A DNA stretch of 14,086 bases from CAZTLE01 sp964614415 (GTDB lineage: Bacteria > Bacteroidota > Bacteroidia > Flavobacteriales > Flavobacteriaceae): the NCBI GenBank assembly GCA_964614415.1, contig CAZTLE010000108.1, positions 1-14,086 on the forward strand. Direction: 5' to 3'. This document shows positions 6,971-14,086 of the stretch, in pieces. Each line of letters begins with the position of its first letter. Within the stretch, counting starts at the first letter, position 1. The notes under the pieces were generated by a model. That model was not told the origin of the DNA. It made no database searches and was given only the letters and a program-made list of their open reading frames with translations. The translations under genes and the position numbers were made by a program.

Positions 6971-8662
6971 TCAATTATCCGTCTTTAGTTGAACCCATTT
7001 CGGTAAGTGATCTGAGATTTGAACCCTTTTCCAATAGCGATTGTAGTAGCTTTCAAAATTACTATCCGTTTTTAAAGTAGAAGGATCATTCTTGTGTGAT
7101 TTCATGAGATCATGATATACGGACCGTTGTTCCTCTGTATAAACATACTGGAATAAGTCGAAAACACCACCACCCAATACCCTAAACGGAATACTATCTT
7201 TGTACTTCGCCAGGGCTATTTCATCATACGCCTGGTTTTTACTAACATTTGAAGGTACTCCCCGAGTAGGCTTAGGTAAAAGAAAATTATGAGTTTCTAT
7301 TATTTTTATCATATCCTCTTCCTCAGTAATCTCGTTCAAGCTAGGAATATTCATATCTCCGAGCAAAATAGTAGCTACCTCTCCTCCTTCTCGCTCATGC
7401 CGCCTCTTTAGTACATCTATTGTTGCTTGCAGTTCCTTAACTTTATGTAAGTGACTTTCACGGTCGTTTCCTCCAAAAATGAAGTGTACATTGCAAGCTT
7501 GAATACGGACTCCATTAAAGGCAAATTCAGCAATAAAAGGTGGCTTTGCTATTTGTACTTTCTCTCCATTAGGGTCTTCTATTCCCTCAGGAATCACAAT
7601 TTTATCCGTGTAACCGTTAAACTCGATTTTTCTGCTATCATAGATAAAGCAAAACATCTCGTTATTACCTCGTCTTCCCTCACTGATACCACTGGACTGA
7701 GATTTCCAATGCTTCCCCAAATACTCTAATATTGGAGACAAGGCTTCTTCGGTTGCTCGAACTTCCTGAATGGCCACCAGGTCAAACCGCGATAGAATCT
7801 GAGCGATGTAAGCAAATGACTCAGAAGTTCTCATTCTCCCTGAGTCATTTAAGTGCAGCCGTAATTCCTTGATATTCCAGGTGGCTACCAACAGTGAGTT
7901 TGGGTCCCTTTTACCGGGAATCTCCTGTTCCAATGCTCTTGAAAGAACTTCCAGATTTTTCCTGGTGTGCTGGCCTTCCCCGGAAGTCTTGCTGATTAGA
8001 TTTTGGCGTATTCCACTCTTTGGAATGTTATCATAATACTGCCAACCAAAAAATGCTATTATAGCAAGTACGAGTAACAGAGGAATTCCGAGCCTTACCC
8101 GTCGATTCCATTTGTACCTGCCCACTAACTCATCACTTTTACGGGTATGTAGAAGCTTAGAAATAATCTGAAAACGAGCCTCGCGAAGCTTCGTTTGTCT
8201 TTTGAAATAACTTTCGCCTTTGAGCTTGCGGATATCGGCTGACAAAGGTTCATTAAAAAAGTCAAATAGGGCCTCATTAAAAGCTGGATCTTGTATCCTA
8301 TCGTCAGCGGTTACTTCGCTATTTGGGCGACCAGAGACTAATATAGGCAGTATCTTTTCGGGACCGTTCTTTTCTCCGAAAATCCGAATCTCTTTAGATA
8401 CATATTCGGATTTGTACGAGTTAGGAGAACAAAGGACAATCAGGAATTCGGATTCATCCAACCCCCTTTTAATTTGATCGGAAAGCTCTCCCATTTCAAT
8501 ATCATAGACATCTCGAAAAATCTTGAATCCGGAGTTAGTGCCAGATCGAAAGCTCTTGGGAATCTTATACCCTTCAAGAAAGGACTCTATGTTCTTAGCA
8601 CTTCTTTCATCTCTTCGGGAGTAACTAATAAATGCGTTATAGGTGTGGGAAGATGAATCCAA
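6971..8662 (-). CDS. TIR domain - transmembrane helix - EEP (DNase I-like) nuclease/phosphatase fusion
   Basis: 563 residues. Residues ~7-140 are a TIR domain of the TIR_2 kind: YNAFISYSRRDE (8-19), FRD (49-51), LIVLCSPNSYKSEYVSKEI (74-92). Glu91 sits where NAD-cleaving TIRs carry their catalytic Glu. A basic linker (YKWNRRVR, 183-190) precedes one helix at ~191-208, so TIR should be cytosolic and the C-terminus outside. Residues ~255-560 are an endonuclease/exonuclease/phosphatase domain with its full motif set: TWNI (Asn263), IQEV (Glu300), NVHF (His393), GDMN (Asp436, Asn438), YDE (Asp470) and SDH (Asp551, His552). That family includes DNases, phosphodiesterases and sphingomyelinases; the substrate here is open. 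The start is TTG at 8662: the preceding codon is TAA, and the first in-frame ATG (residue 57) would remove part of the TIR domain. A role in defence or signalling is inference from the TIR domain. Confidence 0.88.
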   Translation of the reverse strand: MDSSSHTYNAFISYSRRDERSAKNIESFLEGYKIPKSFRSGTNSGFKIFRDVYDIEMGELSDQIKRGLDESEFLIVLCSPNSYKSEYVSKEIRIFGEKNGPEKILPILVSGRPNSEVTADDRIQDPAFNEALFDFFNEPLSADIRKLKGESYFKRQTKLREARFQIISKLLHTRKSDELVGRYKWNRRVRLGIPLLLVLAIIAFFGWQYYDNIPKSGIRQNLISKTSGEGQHTRKNLEVLSRALEQEIPGKRDPNSLLVATWNIKELRLHLNDSGRMRTSESFAYIAQILSRFDLVAIQEVRATEEALSPILEYLGKHWKSQSSGISEGRRGNNEMFCFIYDSRKIEFNGYTDKIVIPEGIEDPNGEKVQIAKPPFIAEFAFNGVRIQACNVHFIFGGNDRESHLHKVKELQATIDVLKRRHEREGGEVATILLGDMNIPSLNEITEEEDMIKIIETHNFLLPKPTRGVPSNVSKNQAYDEIALAKYKDSIPFRVLGGGVFDLFQYVYTEEQRSVYHDLMKSHKNDPSTLKTDSNFESYYNRYWKRVQISDHLPKWVQLKTDN

Positions 8663-8796
8663 TTAGATCGCTTTTAGATGATATGCCAGGCTTTTAAAGA
8701 TAGCGAATTAATCAAATTTGACCTTAGGTAAATAACTGTTTGTTCCACTGAAAGAGGCTGGATTCCTTATATTACCACAATCAGTGCTGACATGCC
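8663..8796. other. Intergenic region upstream of the TIR-EEP gene
   Basis: 134 AT-rich bases lie between the stop of the giant gene and the TTG start of the TIR gene. A TATCTTTA sequence on the minus strand (8705-8698) fits the Bacteroidota -7 element with one mismatch, about 35 bases before the TTG, but no partner TTTG lies at the usual distance. No convincing terminator follows the giant gene, so read-through is possible. No ATG in any minus frame lies close upstream of the TIR domain. Confidence 0.3.
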
Positions 8797-11700
8797 CTAA
8801 AACCCAAGCGCCTTACCCACTTTCTTTCCGGCTTTTTTAGCACCCTTTTCTATTTCTTTCGCGGCTTTCTTTGCGTCTTTAAGGGCATCGGCGAAAACAT
8901 CTTCAAAGACCTTTCCGGGATTCTTCTTTATCTGGTCTATAAGAAGTTCCGGGATCTTATCAATGTCCTTAGGAACCACGGTAACGGTAAACGAATTCAC
9001 CTTGACCGTATGTCCTTTGTATTTAAACGAGGCCGATATCTCCCCACGGAACCCGGTCTTGATGAGTTTTATTTTAATCCTGGTGGTAGCCTTAGCATTT
9101 ATATTTACACTGTCCGCCACCTTTATTTTCTCAATCTTGATCGGGCCAATTTTGGCCTTCAACTGGACCGACACTTTCATCTCACCGGTCATTTGTAGGG
9201 AAGTACCCGCCGTTATTACACTAAGAGAGGTTTGCACTCCCAGAAACCGGCCAGATACCGTGATTCCCTTTGAGGATACCACAGCCATTCCATTGATTAT
9301 GGACATTTTTCCCACCTTGACCGATGCATCTCCTTTGAGTTCAAAGGACGACTTGGTCATGTTTCCGCTAAGATCTCCGGTCACCTGAAGCAGAGACCCC
9401 GGAATGAGATCCAGGTGGCCTGATACGCAGAGCCCCTTATCATTAAGAGAGAGCTTTCCTCTAATAACAGGTTTTTTAAAGATCGAGAAAGTACAGGACC
9501 CGGCCACTCCAAAGGGCATTGCTCCGGATGGATCGACAACCACATGACCGGTAGTTTTTACTGTGATTATCCTGGCCAGGGTACAACTCCAAATAAAACA
9601 GGTAGCAAAGCTTCCCTGATGTGAGCCAAAAACCCCAAAAGTACCTTCACAAACTACCAATTTGGGAAGCGTAAACCGCCCCTCGAGAATAGTCAAAACG
9701 TCTTGATCTTTGGTCGTGGACTTACCTCTGGGATCTAGCTTGATAATCGTATTCTTGTTGGATGAATTTGCCCCAGGCTTCTTAGAACCGGACGCTAAAT
9801 ACTCTTTGTAGGTCGCAATGAGCCAGGAAGTTTTTACAGAGATGCCAAAGAAACTAATAGTAGTACTTCCCTTTCTGTGTTTCAATGGCACGGCCTGGAT
9901 AAGTTCGTCCAAACGTCTTGTTTTGGCCCAATTAAGCAGATGCGCAATGTTCTCCCCTACATCAATCTTAGCAAGCGTTCCCTTTTTACCCAACGTAACG
10001 CTTCCCATGTACTCCGGCAGTTGGATATAGTCGTTCTTGAGAACAAAAGACAGATTCAGACCTTTAACGTCGGATGACTTTAAGAGTTTCTTTTCATTGC
10101 TGAAGAAAGAAGCCATAGCGCCCATGAATTGTATAAGCTCGGCACTACCTGGTTTCGGGAATTTTGCATGGGCCTGCATGTTCACGCCTTCAATCCCCAA
10201 ACATTCCAGTCCTATGTTGTCATAGAATAAAGGAACCGGCACCGGAAACGCGCTTGGCAGTACCATAAATACATTGTCGAACAGAAACGTTTTTTGGAGT
10301 TGGTCTGAAGTTGGTAAAGGGAAACTTTTGGACTCAGGCAGCATGAGTGACAACATCAGGGTCACGATATCGTACTGATCCAAACGACCATCTATCTCCA
10401 ACTGCAGCAACGATCCCCCGGCCAGTGGTCCAAAGGTCACACACAACAACTCAATACCATTGAATCCGACCATGGGAATATTGGCCACTCCTGAGACCAT
10501 TGTTGGATAAACAGCACGTGCCGGTTGTGCCCTGGCACGAGCCCCTTTGATCTTTTTGTTATAGGTCGAGAATCCGGCTGTGATAGCCCCATCCGGCCGA
10601 ATCGAAACATTATAAAAAATTGCTTCGGGGATTGTAATTGAAAGATAGTCTGTAAAACCCGAAGGCAGTCGCCCCGTGGAATCTGCCAAAGTTTCTATGC
10701 CCTCTTGTATGAAGTCCGGCATGTTTCCTGCGGCACCCAGAAAATCCATAAATTTATCTGTTCGCAAACGGCCGTTACTATCTGCGAGATCTATTTCTTC
10801 AAGAGGGACTTTATCCGGGAAGGAGGCTCCGGCAGGGCCAAAAATACCTTTAATGACCGCTAACGGAAGGTAAAGGGTGTCAACAATTTCACAGCTTCCA
10901 TGCGCTTCGAAGCTACCCAGTTTGGTATTATATACGAAATCCGGAACCTGAAGCCTAAGCGTACCACAATCACCAAGATGTGCGTAGAAATAACTTTGCT
11001 CCCCCTCCTTGACGATTTCCGCATCGGCCAGTGGGGAGCTCAGAAACGTAAAACCCAAACCGGAAGGTCCCATTCCCATTTTGATATTGACCATTGAGGT
11101 GTCATCACCGGCTTTATAGGTACGGAATAGCTCATATTCGGGCTGATTACCTTTCTTCCCGAACAGGTAATTAAGCTCCTTCGGCAGTCCCAGTGCGGCA
11201 TTGATCTGGAATGTAGGTTTGTTACCGAGTTTCACCGCTAAGTCGTCAATGCTTAGGACAAGGTCCCCCAGTAGCAATGATTTAGCCCCGGGAACCGGCA
11301 ATTCGGGTAGCGGTATCGTCGCAGTCTCCACGATACCTGAAATGGAAACCGACCTAACCCCGGAACTCACCAACAAGATACCATTAGTGGATTGCGGTAT
11401 GACAGCCGCTATGGAATCGGAAAGGCCCTTAAATTCTACGATAAGCTGCGTCGAGAATGACCATGAGCCATTGTTGTTTTGGATGGCCGTAGGTCCTGGA
11501 ACACAGCTCATATCGAAGGAACCTCCCATATTTTCAGGTAAAGTAAGCGGAACTTCAAATGCGAGACTGTCAGATTCCGGCACGAAACTCATCGACATAC
11601 CGGATGTCGCCGATCGTTTTAAATGTAAGATTCCATCAACCGCAAAAATATCAGACAATTCAAATCGCCCAACAACATTGAGACTCCACTCATCCAGGGC

Positions 11701-13809
11701 ACAATCAATAGACAATGAACTCGCCCTCAGTTGACAAAATTCCCCAAACGCGACCGTGCTGTTTGTGGTTAATTGCACGGAAAAAGAAGTTTCTTGATCT
11801 GTGGAGGTAGAAGAAGGAATCTCCATGCGCATACTTCCTTCGGATATTTCAAAAGTGAGGAACTCTTCCGGAACCTGGAAGTCGTCCGGGAGCAGATCTT
11901 TCAAGAGTCCGGCAAGATCGATCTCGGTCAACAACCCTTCGATGAGATTTTCTGCTCCGAAACTTGCCGTGACCCCTAACCCGGTCTCTCCAATCATCGC
12001 ATGACCTGAGATACTACCCGAGGTAGAGACAACTGTCGAGCCTGTTGCTCCTGTATGGGTGAATTTTATCCCCATATTGCCTATCACCAGGGATTGTCCT
12101 CCCAGATCAATTTGCCAGGCATCGTCAGTCTTTAACGAGCCTTCGAAGGAAAGATCCTTATTTAGGGAATTGCCCGAAACAGCGAAGAAATCAATGCCTA
12201 ATTCGTTTACTGCCGAAGGCAATTCGAGGGCTACCCCCAATCGGTTCGTCAGATCGGTTATAAGATCGCCCAGAGTGAGATCAAGGCCCAATTGTGTTTG
12301 TCCTGAGAATTGCCAACCCGTACTATTGGCTCCATGAGAAACTCCGGCATCTACCCATACTACTGTCGGATTGATCTGTCCCAGAGACAGGCGTCCCGTT
12401 ATACCGGCGTAACTACCCACCCGAATGGAGAACTGCAATCCTTCGAGGACGAAACCCGGAAGCAGGGACCATTGTGTTTCCAGCGAGCCGCCGAATGTAT
12501 TAAGGCCGCTCAACCCGCCGGACACAAAAAGATCTGAACAAATAAGCGATGATGGACCCGGAAGGTCACCAATTACTTCAGTAAGTATGGCCGCAATATC
12601 AATTTCCTGATCGGCTTGCATATTCAGACTGAAATTCAGGGAAAATAGGTCAAGCAGAACATCAAATTTCTTTTCGGAAAGATCGGCTTCGGCAGATAAC
12701 CATAGATTTGTCGACCTACTGTCCATACTGAGCGGATTGAAGACACTTAGATCGGCGGATAGATTCCCAAATACCACCTCGCCTGGTATGATCTCCCATC
12801 GCTCGTCTTCAGGAAAACCTACTTGCAACCTGATGGAAGACAACTGATTCAATGGTCTGGAAATCCCTATTTCAAGTGCTTTCAGAACGAGTGAATCGAA
12901 TAACGGAAAATCACCGGAGATCAAAGTGCTCAGATCGAAATCAGGGAATAAACCAAGTATTGATAGTAGATCGCTACTCTCCTCATCTGACGATTGAATA
13001 CCAAAACGAAGGCGCGATGCATTAAAGTCATGGACATACGCAAAGGCATCAAAATCCGAGAATCTTGTCGAAAGCATTATGTATCCCATTGCTTCCTGCC
13101 CGGACTCATTCCCCCCGGTAGTAATTAGATCCGCTGTGGTACCGATTTCCAGGGACTGCGGACCTTCGGTGTTGCCTGAACTTTGAAATGAAGCATTGAG
13201 TACTTCAGCAGAACTCAGAGCGAGCAATGGTATTTCGTTGGTATATGCAATGTATCCTTCAAAAGAAAGCGAAGACACATTCCAAAACGAGAAAAACCGA
13301 ACGGCCTCCTGCGAAACGATGTTCCCGGAAATAGTAAGGGTATATCCGGGTAACAAAGGGTTGACGGACTCAGAAGAAATATCGAGATAAAGAGAAACAT
13401 CATTGGCAATATCGGTATGGGGCTCGTTTGAACTCAGCGTTAGTTTAACAGTTTTGTGATCCCAAACCAGAGTCTGTGTGACCGCATTTTGCAAGGCAGG
13501 AAGCCAGGAGTCAAGCCGAAAATCCGAACTGAAGTTGGCGAACGTAATGTTCAGATGCGGCTGTCCTTCAACCAGAAAAAAGGCAAGCTCGGCATCAGCT
13601 CCAATCTCATCGAAGTGTGTGACACCCGAAACGGGAATTTCATTATCCGAATAAGTCCCGATGGTTGATTCATCGAGCACCAGACCTTGAGGAAAACAAG
13701 TCTTCGTAAAATCATATATGGGTGTGCCCTTCCAATTCCCATCCGATAGATTAAAGTCCTGACCTGCCAGGCAGGCATTGATTGCTATTTTTAGTTGCTC
13801 ATGAGTCAT
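8797..13809 (-). CDS. Giant (1670 aa) beta-rich repetitive protein, possibly DUF6603-like
   Basis: 1670 residues, ATG at 13809, with no signal peptide or membrane helix. I do not recognise a named protein. The chain is almost wholly made of short alternating strands with Gly/Ser turns. A module seam recurs in the N-terminal half: Asp-Leu/Ile, 2-3 residues, Ile/Leu-Leu, then Pro, then a strand ending in Ser-Gly or a similar turn, at residues 280, 404, 510 and 631, about 106-124 apart. This is how I remember the large DUF6603 proteins of bacteria and fungi, but that is a memory match only. Residues ~1340-1370 are a Lys/Ser/Asn-rich linker. Residues ~1440-1610 are a Lys-rich strand array (GKLSL, GDLSG, GDASVKVG, GEMKVSV). 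The last ~50 residues turn helical and strongly basic (DALKDAKKAAKEIEKGAKKA). The gene starts 9 bases after the preceding stop and is followed by the TIR-EEP gene. Structural, lipid-binding or toxin-carrier roles are all conceivable; function unknown. Confidence 0.8.
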   Translation of the reverse strand: MTHEQLKIAINACLAGQDFNLSDGNWKGTPIYDFTKTCFPQGLVLDESTIGTYSDNEIPVSGVTHFDEIGADAELAFFLVEGQPHLNITFANFSSDFRLDSWLPALQNAVTQTLVWDHKTVKLTLSSNEPHTDIANDVSLYLDISSESVNPLLPGYTLTISGNIVSQEAVRFFSFWNVSSLSFEGYIAYTNEIPLLALSSAEVLNASFQSSGNTEGPQSLEIGTTADLITTGGNESGQEAMGYIMLSTRFSDFDAFAYVHDFNASRLRFGIQSSDEESSDLLSILGLFPDFDLSTLISGDFPLFDSLVLKALEIGISRPLNQLSSIRLQVGFPEDERWEIIPGEVVFGNLSADLSVFNPLSMDSRSTNLWLSAEADLSEKKFDVLLDLFSLNFSLNMQADQEIDIAAILTEVIGDLPGPSSLICSDLFVSGGLSGLNTFGGSLETQWSLLPGFVLEGLQFSIRVGSYAGITGRLSLGQINPTVVWVDAGVSHGANSTGWQFSGQTQLGLDLTLGDLITDLTNRLGVALELPSAVNELGIDFFAVSGNSLNKDLSFEGSLKTDDAWQIDLGGQSLVIGNMGIKFTHTGATGSTVVSTSGSISGHAMIGETGLGVTASFGAENLIEGLLTEIDLAGLLKDLLPDDFQVPEEFLTFEISEGSMRMEIPSSTSTDQETSFSVQLTTNSTVAFGEFCQLRASSLSIDCALDEWSLNVVGRFELSDIFAVDGILHLKRSATSGMSMSFVPESDSLAFEVPLTLPENMGGSFDMSCVPGPTAIQNNNGSWSFSTQLIVEFKGLSDSIAAVIPQSTNGILLVSSGVRSVSISGIVETATIPLPELPVPGAKSLLLGDLVLSIDDLAVKLGNKPTFQINAALGLPKELNYLFGKKGNQPEYELFRTYKAGDDTSMVNIKMGMGPSGLGFTFLSSPLADAEIVKEGEQSYFYAHLGDCGTLRLQVPDFVYNTKLGSFEAHGSCEIVDTLYLPLAVIKGIFGPAGASFPDKVPLEEIDLADSNGRLRTDKFMDFLGAAGNMPDFIQEGIETLADSTGRLPSGFTDYLSITIPEAIFYNVSIRPDGAITAGFSTYNKKIKGARARAQPARAVYPTMVSGVANIPMVGFNGIELLCVTFGPLAGGSLLQLEIDGRLDQYDIVTLMLSLMLPESKSFPLPTSDQLQKTFLFDNVFMVLPSAFPVPVPLFYDNIGLECLGIEGVNMQAHAKFPKPGSAELIQFMGAMASFFSNEKKLLKSSDVKGLNLSFVLKNDYIQLPEYMGSVTLGKKGTLAKIDVGENIAHLLNWAKTRRLDELIQAVPLKHRKGSTTISFFGISVKTSWLIATYKEYLASGSKKPGANSSNKNTIIKLDPRGKSTTKDQDVLTILEGRFTLPKLVVCEGTFGVFGSHQGSFATCFIWSCTLARIITVKTTGHVVVDPSGAMPFGVAGSCTFSIFKKPVIRGKLSLNDKGLCVSGHLDLIPGSLLQVTGDLSGNMTKSSFELKGDASVKVGKMSIINGMAVVSSKGITVSGRFLGVQTSLSVITAGTSLQMTGEMKVSVQLKAKIGPIKIEKIKVADSVNINAKATTRIKIKLIKTGFRGEISASFKYKGHTVKVNSFTVTVVPKDIDKIPELLIDQIKKNPGKVFEDVFADALKDAKKAAKEIEKGAKKAGKKVGKALGF
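11830..12966 (-). repeat. Diverged protein-level modules of ~106-124 residues in the giant gene
   Basis: Four seams can be lined up by eye: residues 280-289 (DLLSILGLFP), 404-417 (DIAAILTEVIGDLP), 515-531 (DLITDLTNRLGVALELP) and 631-641 (DLAGLLKDLLP). Each follows a strand-rich stretch and leads into a strand with a Ser-Gly, Ser-Glu-Gly or similar turn (for example VSGG 429-432, VSGN 544-547, ISEG 655-658). DNA identity between modules is not apparent, so the duplications are old. The pattern fades C-terminal of ~700. Confidence 0.4.
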
Positions 13810-13818
13810 GGTACAGGA

Positions 13819-14086
13819 TTAATCTTCCATTTTACCTTTTTCCTTGTCGTCGCTCTCCGACTTTATAGTGCCCGCGTAAGTGGTGTCCGGCCACTCAATT
13901 AAAACCGGTAAATGGTCGCTCAATTTCTCCCTGAAGAAAATGTCTTCGAGTTGGACCTGTTGATCATGGATCTGTTCAGTAATAACCAGACGATTTAATA
14001 CTTTCTCGATCACGCTTTCAGCACACTTAGCAATCTGGGATAAGCTGTGGGCAGAGAATGGTTTTTCTTCTTCGTTTACATCAGTC
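13819..14086 (-). CDS. 3' end of an unrecognised gene upstream of the giant gene
   Basis: The frame is open from the right edge to a TAA at 13821-13819, leaving 88 codons plus the stop; the start lies outside the window. An internal GTG at 14013 is not needed as a start because the frame stays open to the edge. The visible part is soluble and charged: a Glu-rich stretch (NEEEKP), a probable helix (SLSQIAKCAESVIEKVLNRL), then QLEDIFFREKLSDHLPVLIE, IEWPDTTYAGTI, and a Lys/Asp/Glu-rich tail. I recognise no family. Its stop is 9 bases from the ATG of the 1670-residue gene, so the two are almost certainly co-transcribed. Confidence 0.7.
   Translation of the reverse strand, partial: TDVNEEEKPFSAHSLSQIAKCAESVIEKVLNRLVITEQIHDQQVQLEDIFFREKLSDHLPVLIEWPDTTYAGTIKSESDDKEKGKMED

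Noticed and set aside
6889..7080. A plus-strand 63-codon ORF between the lipoprotein and the TIR gene
   Set aside because: Most of it overlaps the 3' end of the TIR-EEP coding sequence in antisense, and the product shows no signal peptide or motif.
8963..9388. A 141-codon plus-strand open frame with hydrophobic stretches
   Set aside because: It is the antisense shadow of the Lys-rich strand array of the giant gene; the hydrophobic look comes from reading the complement of Lys/Glu/Asn codons.
11201..11734. A 177-codon plus-strand open frame inside the giant gene
   Set aside because: It is antisense to a continuous 1670-codon gene, its translation shows no domain, and the minus-strand frame has consistent strand-and-turn patterns across the same bases.

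Overview
The window looks like a chromosomal piece of a marine-type Flavobacteriia (Bacteroidota). The reasons are a secreted array of DUFs-like 'NDEC...VWYEF' repeats, an IPT/TIG plus beta-propeller lipoprotein, a membrane-bound LytTR regulator without a receiver domain, moderate GC content, and no clear Shine-Dalgarno sequences. I cannot name a genus. No rRNA, tRNA, CRISPR array, IS element or att site was seen.

Left block (1-4860, all minus strand), in order of transcription: a four-helix membrane LytTR transcription regulator; a membrane-anchored fusion of MORN repeats with a SurE-type nucleotidase; and, after a probable terminator hairpin, the first 766 codons of an exported protein with six tandem ~122-residue domains that runs off the left edge. 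Between the regulator and the next gene to the right lies a 219-base divergent intergenic region. It holds a possible 17-codon leader ORF followed by a small hairpin and a T-run, pointing at the regulator gene.

Middle: a plus-strand lipoprotein (5080-6795) with IPT/TIG-like domains and a kelch/beta-propeller-like C-terminal half. It converges on the next minus-strand gene.

Right block (6971-14086, all minus strand), in order of transcription: the 3' end of an unrecognised gene; only 9 bases later, a giant 1670-residue beta-rich repetitive protein with no signal peptide; then, after 134 bases, a protein that joins an N-terminal TIR domain, one membrane helix and a complete DNase-I-like endonuclease/exonuclease/phosphatase (EEP) domain. 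The TIR gene has no usable ATG and appears to start at TTG.

The best candidates for something undescribed are the TIR-membrane-EEP protein, together with its giant partner, and the membrane-anchored MORN-SurE fusion next to a membrane LytTR regulator. A shared function within either block is inferred from order and strand only.
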